DNA from: Gammaproteobacteria bacterium
GTDB lineage: Bacteria > Pseudomonadota > Gammaproteobacteria > Pseudomonadales > Pseudohongiellaceae
Length of the DNA stretch: 64,000 nucleotides
Assembly (NCBI GenBank): GCA_002711845.1
Contig: PASF01000001.1
Span: forward strand, 1 to 64,000
Direction of reading: 5' to 3'
Shown here: in pieces, positions 29,625 to 39,753 of the stretch
How positions within the stretch are numbered: the first letter of the stretch is position 1
Layout of the letters: each line of letters opens with the position of its first letter
Notes under the pieces: model-generated
What the model was told of the DNA's origin: nothing
Seen by the model: the letters and a program-made list of their open reading frames with translations, nothing else
Databases searched by the model: none
Position numbers and translations under genes: made by a program

Positions 29625-30308
29625 TTGAAAACTGTATTCGATTTACCGGCGGTGACCTTGCCGGTCAACGGGCGGGATGCACGGTTCCCGGTAGGACGGG
29701 TGTTCTGCGTGGGACGCAATTACGCCGAACATGCCCGGGAAATGGGCGCTGACCCCGGTCGTGAAGCGCCGTTTTTTTTCAGCAAACCGGCTTCAGCGGT
29801 GTGGGTGCCTGATGGCAAGGTCCCTTACCCGTCACGCACCACTGAGCTGCACCATGAAGCAGAGCTGGTGGTCGCATTGCACCGGGGTGGACGGTCAATG
29901 ACGGCCGAGGCTGCGCGTGACTGTGTGTATGGTTATGGCGTGGGAATCGATTTTACTCGCCGTGACCTGCAGGCTGACGCCAAGAGGCAGGGCCGGCCCT
30001 GGGACACCGCCAAGGGGTTTGATGCATCAGGGCCGGTGTCCGCACTGGTCGCTGTTGATGATTGTGGTTGGCTGGAAAAAGGTGCCATAACACTCACATT
30101 AAATGGTGAGCCACGGCAGCGCGGTGATCTGTCGGACATGATCTGGAAGGTGGACGAAATAATCGCCGAGCTGTCTACATATTATACCTTGCAGGCGGGG
30201 GATATCATCTTCACCGGCACTCCCGCAGGGGTGGGCGCAGTCAACGAGGGCGATGTGGTGCTGGCCACCATCGACGGCGTGGGCCGGCTGGAATTCACCA
30301 TGGTTTAA
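29625..30308 (+). CDS. Fumarylacetoacetate hydrolase family protein
   Basis: 227 residues forming a single FAH catalytic domain. FCVGRNYAEHAREMG, FFFSKPASAV and the metal ligands in LHHEAELVVAL (HxExE) are visible, plus YGVGIDFTRRDLQ and GDIIFTGTPAGVGAV. Short members of this family are acylpyruvate hydrolases or oxaloacetate tautomerases/decarboxylases (YcgM-like), which is the most likely activity. The start is TTG 29625 with AGAGGA upstream. It converges on ruvX with a 4-bp overlap. Confidence 0.9.
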   Translation: MKTVFDLPAVTLPVNGRDARFPVGRVFCVGRNYAEHAREMGADPGREAPFFFSKPASAVWVPDGKVPYPSRTTELHHEAELVVALHRGGRSMTAEAARDCVYGYGVGIDFTRRDLQADAKRQGRPWDTAKGFDASGPVSALVAVDDCGWLEKGAITLTLNGEPRQRGDLSDMIWKVDEIIAELSTYYTLQAGDIIFTGTPAGVGAVNEGDVVLATIDGVGRLEFTMV

Positions 30309-30766
30309 GCGCCGGCGGCGGGATCCACTGCCGGCAAGGGGGGCAGGCCGTCGAACCAGGCCTCCAGTATGAGGCGCGCGGCCAGGGCATCCACCTCGCC
30401 GCTGGCTTCACCGCGCAACAGTTCTCCGCGTGCTTCAAACGAGGTCAGGCGCTCATCGACACCAAAGCAGGGCTTGTGCAGGCGACCGTTCAGGCGTTTG
30501 CCAAACTTGCGTGCACGCAGCAACAGCTCGCTTTCGCTGTCATCCATATTAAAAGGCAGGCCAACGACAAAAACATCCGGTTGCCAGTTTTCCACCAGCG
30601 CCTCCAGTCGGGTCCAGTCCGGAATACCATCGGTCGCCGGGATGATGCCGATGGCTTGTGCCGTGCCGGTCAGGCTCTGGCCATAGGCCACACCAATACG
30701 CTTGGTGCCGAAATCAAACGCCAGTACTCTTAACGGTTTGAGGTATTTCGCAGGGTACCGGTCCAT
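30305..30766 (-). CDS. ruvX: Putative pre-16S rRNA nuclease / Holliday junction resolvase-like YqgF
   Basis: 153 residues from the ATG at 30766; the longer frame would overlap yqgE heavily. The RNase H-like fold has VLAFDFGTKRIGVAYG with the first catalytic Asp, VGLPFNMDDSES and VDERLTSFEA, then DALAARLILEAWFD. The family is essential in many bacteria and acts in 16S rRNA 5'-end maturation. It follows yqgE with a 5-nt gap, the standard pairing. Confidence 0.94.
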   Translation of the reverse strand: MDRYPAKYLKPLRVLAFDFGTKRIGVAYGQSLTGTAQAIGIIPATDGIPDWTRLEALVENWQPDVFVVGLPFNMDDSESELLLRARKFGKRLNGRLHKPCFGVDERLTSFEARGELLRGEASGEVDALAARLILEAWFDGLPPLPAVDPAAGA

Positions 30767-30771
30767 GGGGA

Positions 30772-31368
30772 TCAGGAATGCCCGGCCAGTGACGCCAGTT
30801 GGCTCATGCTGACGCCCAGCAGTGCCGCGACTGCTGATGCCTTGTTTTCGTAGTCGGTGGAGAACAGCAGTTCGGTATCGGCAGGCACGGTCAGCCAGAC
30901 ATTGTCGGTGATCTCCTGCTCCAGCTGGCCGGCATCCCACCCGGCACAGCCCAGCGTCACCAGGTAGCGGGCCGGACCGCCGCCATCAGCGATTTCCTGC
31001 AGAATGTCTTTGGACATGGACAGGCTGATGCTGTCGTTCACCGCCAGGGTGTAGTCCCATTCGGTACCGGCTTCGTGGAGGATGAAACCCTTGTTGCGCT
31101 CGACCGGCCCGCCAGTGAGAATGCTGCGGTCCTGCAGCCGTGCCAGGAATTCATCCTTGATGCTGATGCCAAGTTCTTCCATCAGGTCGGGGACGACCAG
31201 CTTTGACGGTCTGTTAACCACCAGGCCCAGAGCGCCTTCGCTGTCATGTTTCCACAGGTAAGTGACTGAGCCATTGAAATTGGGATCGCGCAGGTGTGGC
31301 ATGGCTATCAGGAAATGATTTTCCAGATAGCGGGCATCGCCGGTGTCGGTATCTGATTCATGCGTCAT
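30772..31368 (-). CDS. yqgE: YqgE/AlgH family protein
   Basis: 198 residues, normal family length. LENHFLIAMPHLRDPNFNGSVTYLWKHDSEGALGLVVNRP is replicated closely across the family, and VTLGCAGWDAGQLEQEI is the C-terminal signature. The molecular function is unknown; the pseudomonad homologue AlgH affects alginate and virulence gene expression. It sits between tonB-like and ruvX on the same strand, as in Pseudomonas. Confidence 0.94.
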   Translation of the reverse strand: MTHESDTDTGDARYLENHFLIAMPHLRDPNFNGSVTYLWKHDSEGALGLVVNRPSKLVVPDLMEELGISIKDEFLARLQDRSILTGGPVERNKGFILHEAGTEWDYTLAVNDSISLSMSKDILQEIADGGGPARYLVTLGCAGWDAGQLEQEITDNVWLTVPADTELLFSTDYENKASAVAALLGVSMSQLASLAGHS

Positions 31369-31392
31369 ACGTGACAGACTCCCGTGGTTGTG

Positions 31393-32289
31393 TCAGTTGC
31401 TGCTAAAGCCATTGCCCGGGCGAAAGCGCCAGGTACGGATGATTTCCAGCAGATCGACCTCACCGCGCAGCTCTGCGGGGAACGCGTCAAAGGGCGCCGC
31501 CAGGCGGACGATATCGACAGCGGCCTGGTCCAGCACCTGTTGGCCGGAGCCCTGCAGGATACGTATCTCCTGTACACTGCCGTCCGGGCGGATCGATACC
31601 AGCATGCGCAGGCTGCCGAAAATCTCGTCGCGCCGCGCCTGTTGCGGATAGTGTTCATTGCCGACCAGCTCAATTCGCTTGCGCCAGTTGTCCAGGTAAA
31701 GTGCGTCATGGCGCTGTTGAGTCGACGCTGATGAAATCGTATAGCGTCGTGGCCGTTTGGCGTACTCCTGCTGCTGCACATCGAGCTGGGCCTGCAGGCT
31801 GGCAATGGCCAGGGAAATATCCTGGGGTGTGGAGTGTTCCGACAACACGCTGCTGTCACTGGGTTGCTGTGATTCGGTTTGCTGGCGCAGCTGTTCATCC
31901 GCGTCGGTCGTGGTCAGAATGCGGTTGTCCTGCATCTGTTGCGCGGAGGCGGCCGGCGACGGCAGCGGTTGTACCTGCTGAATGATTTCCTCGTGAAACT
32001 GAGATTCCACCGGTGTGGCCGGGGCGACTGAGTCATTAACGGAGCCGCTGCCCAGCTGATTCTCTTGGGCGATAAAGTCCGCCATCTCCGGCGGCATGTC
32101 ACTGCGATATTGCGCCAGCGTGATTTCGATGGCTGGCACGCTGCGGCTTTCACTGAGAAAACTGAAACCCACACCGGCAATGATGATGACATGCAGACAG
32201 GCGGACAGAAAAATGGTGAACCCAAAGCGTTCCTGCGCCAGTCCGCTGTCCTGATCTGCATTGTTCTGCCTGGGATTGTCTGAAGTCAT
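31393..32289 (-). CDS. tonB: TonB-family energy transducer
   Basis: 298 residues from the ATG at 32289; a TTG one codon earlier is possible. One N-terminal membrane anchor (FTIFLSACLHVIIIAGVGFSFL) is followed by a long Gln/Ser-rich periplasmic spacer instead of the usual Pro-rich one, with a heptad-like stretch near SLAIASLQAQLDVQQQEYAKR. The C-terminal TonB domain ends in SLRMLVSIRPDGSVQEIRIL and IIRTWRFRPGNG. It would couple ExbB/ExbD to outer-membrane transport, or like Pseudomonas TonB3 next to the pil-chp cluster affect twitching. exbB and exbD are not nearby. Confidence 0.88.
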   Translation of the reverse strand: MTSDNPRQNNADQDSGLAQERFGFTIFLSACLHVIIIAGVGFSFLSESRSVPAIEITLAQYRSDMPPEMADFIAQENQLGSGSVNDSVAPATPVESQFHEEIIQQVQPLPSPAASAQQMQDNRILTTTDADEQLRQQTESQQPSDSSVLSEHSTPQDISLAIASLQAQLDVQQQEYAKRPRRYTISSASTQQRHDALYLDNWRKRIELVGNEHYPQQARRDEIFGSLRMLVSIRPDGSVQEIRILQGSGQQVLDQAAVDIVRLAAPFDAFPAELRGEVDLLEIIRTWRFRPGNGFSSN

Positions 32290-32310
32290 CAAGCCAGATG
32301 TTCCGATAGT

Positions 32311-33261
32311 CTATTGGTTCAGTTTGCTGGCGATACAGTCCATCAGGTCGCCAGCGATATCAAGGTTGTAGGCGGCATCAAGCTCGCGGATACAGGTCGG
32401 GCTGGTGACGTTGATCTCCGTCAGGTACTCACCGATCACATCCAGCCCTACAAACAGCAGACCTTTGGCGCGGACAGTTTCTCTCACCTGGTCACAAATC
32501 CATTTGTCGCGATCGGACAGTGGCTGGGCTACCCCGCTGCCACCGGCGGCCAGGTTGCCGCGGCTTTCGCCGATGGCGGGCACCCGGGCGAGCGCATAGG
32601 GCACCGGGTCGCCGTCAATCAGCAGGATGCGTTTGTCACCCTTGACGATCTCGGGGATGTAGCGCTGTGCCATGATCGGGTTGCGCCCGTGCGCGGTCAG
32701 CAACTCAATGATCACGCTGATGTTGGTGTCATCGGAGCGGATCCGGAATATGGAGCTGCCACCCATACCGTCCAGCGGTTTGAAAATGACGTCGCCATGT
32801 TCCTTGTGGAAAGCCTTGAGTTTGTCGGCGCGACTGCTCACCAGTAGCGGCGGGCAGCACTGGGGGAACTGCGTGGCAAACATTTTTTCGTTGCAGTCGC
32901 GCAGAGACTGCGGTTTGTTGACGATCAGCGTACCGGCCTGCTCGGCGCGCTCCAGCAGGTAGGTGGAATAAACGTAGTTGCTGTCGAAAGGCGGGTCCTT
33001 GCGCATCAGGATGACATCCAGGTCGGCCAGCGCTCGCTCGCTGGCGTCGCCCATGCGGTACCAGTTGTCCGGATCGTAGGCAACTTCCAGCGGCCGCATT
33101 CTGGCCATGGCGGTATCACCGTCCAGGTAGAGGTCGCCCTGCTCCATGTAGTGCAGTTCCCAGCCACGCTTCTGGGCCGCCACCAGCATCGCCAGGCTGG
33201 TGTCCTTTTTGTAGCTAATGTTGGCGATGGGATCCATCACGATGCCGACTTTCAGGTGCAT
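32311..33261 (-). CDS. gshB: Glutathione synthetase
   Basis: 316 residues, standard length for GshB. The N-terminal domain begins KVGIVMDPIANISYKKDTSLAML. The ATP-grasp region includes FKPLDGMGGSSIFRI, MAQRYIPEIVKGDKRILLIDGDPVPYALARVP, the glycine-rich loop and LDVIGEYLTEINVTSPTC. It joins glycine to gamma-glutamylcysteine. It heads the gshB-tonB-yqgE-ruvX run and is divergent from the pilG-like gene, the same arrangement as in Pseudomonas aeruginosa. Confidence 0.96.
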   Translation of the reverse strand: MHLKVGIVMDPIANISYKKDTSLAMLVAAQKRGWELHYMEQGDLYLDGDTAMARMRPLEVAYDPDNWYRMGDASERALADLDVILMRKDPPFDSNYVYSTYLLERAEQAGTLIVNKPQSLRDCNEKMFATQFPQCCPPLLVSSRADKLKAFHKEHGDVIFKPLDGMGGSSIFRIRSDDTNISVIIELLTAHGRNPIMAQRYIPEIVKGDKRILLIDGDPVPYALARVPAIGESRGNLAAGGSGVAQPLSDRDKWICDQVRETVRAKGLLFVGLDVIGEYLTEINVTSPTCIRELDAAYNLDIAGDLMDCIASKLNQ

Positions 33262-33315
33262 GTTTCAGCCTCTTGCCCGGGATTGTGGGTCAGGCACTGC
33301 CTGGCGGCAGCCCTG

Positions 33316-33331
33316 AACAGTGAAAACTGTT
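33316..33331. promoter_or_regulatory. Small hairpin in the gshB/pilG-like divergent region
   Basis: AACAGTGAAAACTGTT has 6-bp perfect arms around a GAAA tetraloop. It is followed at 33333 by TGTGATTCACA, a second small palindrome with 5-bp arms. Both lie 55-120 bp from the two divergent starts and may be regulatory; no -10/-35 pair is convincing here. Confidence 0.35.
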
Positions 33332-33436
33332 GTGTGATTCACATCATAACATGATTGCCCGACGCAGCAGTCCCGGCCATGTGCTAAAACCCTGTGACTG
33401 ACCTTGTTAACCGGTATTGATCAGGGAGGATCAAAC

Positions 33437-33892
33437 ATGACAGCAATGGGAGATACCGGACAGCCGCCCGGCACTGCGCAACGCCCGGAAAATCCGCGCC
33501 CGTTCCGGGTGCTGCTGGCGGATGCCGGGCTGCAGTTGCGGGAAAGACTGGCCGATCTGTTAACGCAACAGACTGTTGAGGTGCTGACTGCAGATGACGG
33601 ATTCGACGTGCTGTGTCGGTTGCCCGAACTCAGGCCCGATCTGTTATTGCTGGCCAGTGCCCTGCCGCGTTTGAGTGGCACCCAGGTGTGCTCGCTGGTG
33701 CGGCAATGCCCGGATTTTCGCGAACTGACGGTGATCCTGATGGGTGATGAGCATAATCTGCTTGATGAGGTGCGGGCGGAACTGGCCGGTGCCGATGGCT
33801 GTCTGCACATGCCGTTCCGGCTGGCTGAACTGCAGGATGTGCTGGCGCGGGTCCGGCCGCGAACCGCAGATCCCGGCGTGGCAGCGCCGTGA
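33437..33892 (+). CDS. PilG-like receiver lacking all phosphorylation residues
   Basis: 151 residues from the ATG at 33437 (CAGGGAGGATC upstream); the TTG at 33404 is unsupported. Alignment by eye to PilG is clear around TADDGFDVLCRLPELRPDLLLLASALPRLSGTQVC, against PilG TAIDGFDALAKI and MMPRLDGYQTCALI. The key receiver residues are gone: the first Asp of the acidic pair is A28, the phospho-Asp position is A73 (LLASALP), the Thr/Ser switch is G103 and the conserved Lys is M125 (CLHMPF). It therefore cannot work as a phospho-switch but could still be a docking protein. It overlaps the next gene by 4 nt (GTGA). Position beside gshB matches pilG in Pseudomonas. Confidence 0.8.
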   Translation: MTAMGDTGQPPGTAQRPENPRPFRVLLADAGLQLRERLADLLTQQTVEVLTADDGFDVLCRLPELRPDLLLLASALPRLSGTQVCSLVRQCPDFRELTVILMGDEHNLLDEVRAELAGADGCLHMPFRLAELQDVLARVRPRTADPGVAAP

Positions 33893-34271
33893 CAGCAATG
33901 GTCCTGGTGGTGGATGACAATGCCTGGGCGCGCGACCTGCTGAGCGCCGCCCTGCAAAGCCATGGGTATGACACCGAACAGGCCGCCGATCTGGCCGACG
34001 TGCGGCAATTGCGGCGCCGTGGTGGCGCGGGCTGGCGACCGGACCTGATTTTCGTCGAACTGGTGCGCGCGCGCGGCAACGGTTTTACGGTGGCAGCCTG
34101 GTTACAGGCGCAGCGACTCGGCGTTGTGGTGCTGCTTAGCGAGCGCGATGACGAAGCCGATCGTCTGTGGGCCCGCTCGCGCGGGATTATGCACATGATG
34201 TCCCGGGCCGAGGGTGCCGCTCAGCTGTGCCGGCGGGTGGACGAGCTACTGACTGCATGTGGTGACGGGCT

Positions 34272-34281
<10 letters not shown>
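33889..34281 (+). CDS. PilH-like receiver with Glu at the phospho-Asp position
   Basis: 130 residues from a GTG that overlaps the previous stop. The receiver fold keeps the acidic pair D9/D10 (VLVVDDN). The phosphoacceptor Asp is replaced by E57 (IFVELVRARGNGF, against PilH VLMDIVMPGLNGF), the switch residue is S84 and the Lys is R106. The PilH hallmark Trp is kept: DRLWARSRG against DKVWGKRQG. An Asp-to-Glu change at this position often mimics the phosphorylated state, so it may be locked on; that is inference. It overlaps the next gene by 10 nt, so the three genes form one translation-coupled unit. Confidence 0.78.
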
Positions 34282-36353
<2,072 letters not shown>

Positions 36354-36360
36354 AAGCGGC

Positions 36361-36366
36361 TATAAT
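36361..36366 (+). promoter_or_regulatory. Consensus -10 (TATAAT) before the membrane protein gene
   Basis: A perfect TATAAT starts 8 bases after the stop of the Hpt-like gene and 72 bases before the GTG at 36433. No matching -35 is seen, so its use is uncertain; it could separate the glycan genes from the upstream operon. Confidence 0.35.
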
Positions 36367-36432
36367 ACTTGCCTGATTCACGGTAATGCTCTGATTGGGG
36401 AGCTTACTGCCTTTCTGAGAGCTGAATAGTCT

Positions 36433-36963
36433 GTGAGAACATTCGGATTTATCTGGGGAGTCGGCGGTATTGTATTATTGCTGACATTCGCTATTGTGCG
36501 CCTGGGCGGTGTCGCGCTGGCTGTGGGCGACTACCCGCTGGCCGCCTGGCAGTGGGGCCTGGCCTTTGCCTGGCTGTTGTACATGGTGTGGGCCGAAGGC
36601 TACAAGGGCTTCCATCTGGCCTTTGCGCCGCGCGTGGTGGTGCGTGCCGAGTACCTGGCCCGGCATCCAAAGCCGCTGCACGTATTGCTGGCGCCGCTTT
36701 ACTGCATGGGTTATATCCATGCCACCACTCGGCGGCGGTTACTGTCCATGGCGCTGACCTCAATGATTCTGTGTTTTGTTTTCCTGGTGCGCATGCTGCC
36801 GCAACCCTGGCGCGGACTGGTTGATGCCGGCGTGGTGGCGGGGCTGATGGTCGGTGTCGCCTCCATCCTGTACTATCTGGTGCGACTCAAACACAGCGGT
36901 GCGGCCAGCCTGCCGGTGCCGCCTGATGTGCCCGTGGGGACAGCGGTTGACGCAGCGGCCTGA
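36433..36963 (+). CDS. Integral membrane protein of unknown family
   Basis: 176 residues with about four hydrophobic segments (roughly 5-26, 36-57, 105-122 and 130-150) and a positively charged loop HATTRRRLLSM. The cytosolic tail is Pro/Val/Ala-rich. Start is GTG at 36433 with GAGAGCTGAATAG upstream. It precedes two glycosyltransferase genes on the same strand by 42 nt, suggesting a role in surface glycan synthesis or export. I do not recognise the family. Confidence 0.75.
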   Translation: MRTFGFIWGVGGIVLLLTFAIVRLGGVALAVGDYPLAAWQWGLAFAWLLYMVWAEGYKGFHLAFAPRVVVRAEYLARHPKPLHVLLAPLYCMGYIHATTRRRLLSMALTSMILCFVFLVRMLPQPWRGLVDAGVVAGLMVGVASILYYLVRLKHSGAASLPVPPDVPVGTAVDAAA

Positions 36964-37005
36964 TCCGGCCCGCATCTGCCTGTTTTCCGGCACCCGGAGC
37001 CATTC

Positions 37006-37941
37006 ATGGATCCAGCAATGACAGTTGATAAGGCGCTGGCGGCCGACCCTGAGCGGACCGTCTGTGCGGTCGTGGTGACCTGGCAACCGGTGCTGGATGA
37101 TTTGCTGACACTGCTCGACCAGCTGGCGGCGCAGGCGTGCGACGTCGTGGTCGTAGACAACGGTTCTGCCAACGCCGCAGAACTGGCAAACGCCACCGCA
37201 CAGCGCTCATCTGTCACGCTGGTGCGTTGGCCCGACAACCGCGGGCTGGCCGCCGCCATGAATGCCGGGCTGCAACTGGCGCAGGACAATGGTTATGCCC
37301 GGGTATTCCTGTTTGACCAGGACAGTACCCTCACTGATGGTTTTTGCGCTGGCATGCAGGGCGCCTGGCAGCGGGCAGAGAAGGTCAGTGCCCGCCCGGT
37401 GGCGGCGGTAGGTCCGCGCCTGCAGGATCCGGCCAGTGGCCGGCGCACGCCGTTCCGTCTGTTCCGGCTGCGACACCGTTCCGATCAACCGGCGCCTGAT
37501 GCGCCGGACCTGTATCAGGCAGACTTTCTGATCTCTTCCGGGTGCCTGCTGTCACTGACGGCGCTGGACCGTATCGGCCTCATGAAAGAAAGTTATTTCA
37601 TCGACAACATTGACCTGGAGTGGTGCTTCCGGGCCCGCGCCCAGGGGTTCGCGCTGTTCGGTACCGATGCGGCAGTCCTGCTGCATGCTATTGGCGAACC
37701 CAGCGCCAATCCGCTGGTGCGAGCCGGCTGGATGGTGCAGCACAGTCCCTTGCGCAGTTACTACTCCACCCGCAATCGCCTGCATCTGTACCGGCAGGAC
37801 TATGCGCCGCTGAACTGGAAGCTGCGTGACAGCGTGCGCTTTGTCCTGAAATCGGGGTGGCTGCTGTTGTGTTCAGCACAGCGTCGTGAATACTGGCGCC
37901 AGATCCGGCGTGGCATGCAGGATGCGGGGACGCTGACATGA
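37006..37941 (+). CDS. Family 2 glycosyltransferase, rhamnosyltransferase-like
   Basis: 311 residues. The GT-A fold begins VCAVVVTWQPVLDDLLTLLDQL, followed by VVVVDNGS, the donor-site DxD-like FLFDQDSTLTDGF, LISSGCLLSLTALDRIGLMKESYFIDNIDLEWCFRA (acceptor/catalytic ED-type segment) and a C-terminal YYSTRNRLHLYR. The FLFDQDS motif and the overall size are typical of RfbF-type rhamnosyltransferases. It overlaps the next GT2 gene by 4 nt (ATGA). Confidence 0.88.
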   Translation: MDPAMTVDKALAADPERTVCAVVVTWQPVLDDLLTLLDQLAAQACDVVVVDNGSANAAELANATAQRSSVTLVRWPDNRGLAAAMNAGLQLAQDNGYARVFLFDQDSTLTDGFCAGMQGAWQRAEKVSARPVAAVGPRLQDPASGRRTPFRLFRLRHRSDQPAPDAPDLYQADFLISSGCLLSLTALDRIGLMKESYFIDNIDLEWCFRARAQGFALFGTDAAVLLHAIGEPSANPLVRAGWMVQHSPLRSYYSTRNRLHLYRQDYAPLNWKLRDSVRFVLKSGWLLLCSAQRREYWRQIRRGMQDAGTLT

Positions 37942-38900
37942 AACCTTCCTGTACCGTGCTGGTGCTGTTACCGGTCTACAACGGTGCCAGGTATCTTGCA
38001 GAACAGATCGCGTCAGTTCTGACCCAGCAGTGGGAGCCGGCCTTTGCTGACAAAATCACCGTCCGCCTGCTGTGCCGCGATGACGGATCCAGCGATCATT
38101 CGCCCGCGTTGCTGCAGGATTTTGCCCGACGCTACCCGGATGCCATCACGCTGCTGGCAGATGAGTCCGGCAATCTCGGCGCTGCCGGCAATTTCTCGGC
38201 ACTGATGCACTATGCCGAACTCGAGATCCGGTCGGCGCCGTCGACCCACTGTTACATTGCCCTAGCTGATCAGGATGACATCTGGCAAGGCAACAAGCTG
38301 CAACGCAGCCTGACGGCGCTGCTGGCAGCCGAAGGCGGTGACCGGGAAACGCCGGTGCTGGTGCACAGTGATCTGCGGGTCGTCGATGCTGGCGCGCACG
38401 TCATTGCCGAATCGTTCATGGCCTATCAGGGCCTGCGGCCGGCACGCGACTCACTGTCCGCGCAATTGCTGAGCAATACCCTGACCGGTTGCACGGCGCT
38501 GATGAATCCGGCGCTGATTCGCAAGGCATTGCCGGTGCCTGCCGGCGCAGTCATGCATGACTGGTGGTTGTCCCTGATTGCCAGCGCATTCGGCCACCGG
38601 GTGTATCTCGATGAGGCGCTGGTTGATTACCGGCAACATGACCGCAATACCATTGGCGCCAGGGCGCACACAAAGTCTGTGTTGTCAGGCCAGGCATTGC
38701 GGGAGTTGCTCAGCAACCGCCGGTTGCCTGACAGGCAGCAGGCCTTTATGGAGATCGCCACACAGGCTGCTGAGTTCAGTGCGCGGCATGGCGATGAACT
38801 GTCATCTGCTCAGCGCTTTGTCTGTCGCCGGATAATGGCGCTGCCGAAGGCCGGGCTGTGGTGGCAGCGCGTCATGTTCCGCGTGCTGCGATTGCTTTGA
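37938..38900 (+). CDS. Family 2 glycosyltransferase
   Basis: 320 residues. VLVLLPVYNGARYLAEQIASVLTQ, CRDDGSSDHSP and the DxD segment IALADQDDIWQGNKL mark a GT-A enzyme. VMHDWWLSLIASAFG and VDYRQHDRNTIG are typical of the rhamnosyltransferase-like group that also includes alpha-L-Rha and galactosyl enzymes. Its start overlaps the stop of the preceding GT2 gene, so the two probably act in sequence on the same glycan. It converges on the PhyH gene with one base between the ends. Confidence 0.88.
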   Translation: MKPSCTVLVLLPVYNGARYLAEQIASVLTQQWEPAFADKITVRLLCRDDGSSDHSPALLQDFARRYPDAITLLADESGNLGAAGNFSALMHYAELEIRSAPSTHCYIALADQDDIWQGNKLQRSLTALLAAEGGDRETPVLVHSDLRVVDAGAHVIAESFMAYQGLRPARDSLSAQLLSNTLTGCTALMNPALIRKALPVPAGAVMHDWWLSLIASAFGHRVYLDEALVDYRQHDRNTIGARAHTKSVLSGQALRELLSNRRLPDRQQAFMEIATQAAEFSARHGDELSSAQRFVCRRIMALPKAGLWWQRVMFRVLRLL

Positions 38901-38901
38901 C

Positions 38902-39753
38902 TCAGAATCCCAGGCGCCTGCGCAGGGCAGCGATTTTCCTGGCCAGCGGTGACATGCTCGCCACGACATCGGGGTCGGGCTGTCTGGCAGGTTGCCATTC
39001 ACCCGGCTTGATCCACTCAGGCTTGCGATAGGCCAGCTTGCCCGGTGTACTGTGCATCGGTGTGTAGTATTTACAGTTTTCAAAAAAGTAGTGTGTGACC
39101 TGCGAATGGCGCGTGCGTCTGGGGTCCTTTTGCTGTGAACCGCCGTGCAGCAGATTGGCATGCCAGATCAGGGCATGACCTTTGGGCATCAAACCATAAG
39201 CCGGTTCGATGCCGGACTGCTTGACGTGTTGTGCAATAAAGTCCTCATAACTGCCGTAGTTCTGATACCCCGCTTCCAGGCCGGCATCCTGCATGGTGAT
39301 TTCCGGGAGCAGATGTGAGCCCGGGTAATACGCCAGTGGTCCATTATTGTCATCAATGTCTTCCAGTGCCACCCACACCCCGGCCATGAATCCCGATGGC
39401 TGACTGTTGAAATGAATGGTGTCCGAGTGTGTGCGCTGCTGGGTGCCAACCGGAAAGTTCAGGGTCTGGAATGGGAGTGGGCGGCGGCCATAGAGCTGTT
39501 CCAGCGCCGACAGCACATTGGCATTGGTGGCCAGTGTATGGGCCTCCCGGATGAATTTCCAGGCGTCCTGGATGCGCGCACCAAAACTGGGTGCTTTAAG
39601 GTGCTCCGGGTTGTAACACGGGTGCAGTGCGGCTTTCAGCGCTTCGATATCTGCGTCAGAGAAACCAAAGTCGGCAATGATATAACCGTCCCGGTTAAAC
39701 TGGTCGATCTGTGCCTGAGTTAAAAAACCGGCTGTGCTGGGTGTGTCACTCAT
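38902..39753 (-). CDS. Phytanoyl-CoA dioxygenase (PhyH) family, Fe(II)/2-oxoglutarate-type
   Basis: 283 residues. The beta-helix core holds the metal ligands H-x-D in RTHSDTIHFNS and the distal His in LIWHANLLHGGSQQ, with the 2OG-binding Arg probably in PRRTRHSQVTHY. GVWVALEDIDDNNGPLAYYPGSHLLPE is a strong PhyH signature. Such enzymes hydroxylate varied small molecules, including sugars and lipids. Its ATG overlaps the stop of the giant glycosyltransferase (ATGA), so they are co-translated and it may modify the same glycan. Substrate unknown. Confidence 0.87.
   Translation of the reverse strand: MSDTPSTAGFLTQAQIDQFNRDGYIIADFGFSDADIEALKAALHPCYNPEHLKAPSFGARIQDAWKFIREAHTLATNANVLSALEQLYGRRPLPFQTLNFPVGTQQRTHSDTIHFNSQPSGFMAGVWVALEDIDDNNGPLAYYPGSHLLPEITMQDAGLEAGYQNYGSYEDFIAQHVKQSGIEPAYGLMPKGHALIWHANLLHGGSQQKDPRRTRHSQVTHYFFENCKYYTPMHSTPGKLAYRKPEWIKPGEWQPARQPDPDVVASMSPLARKIAALRRRLGF

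Noticed and set aside
33331-33345. CRP/Vfr-type site in the gshB/pilG-like divergent region
   Set aside because: TGTGA and TCACA are separated by 1 nt rather than the 6 nt of a CRP site.
36354-36432. tRNA or small RNA before the membrane protein gene
   Set aside because: No cloverleaf or strong hairpin can be folded by eye; only a TATAAT box stands out.
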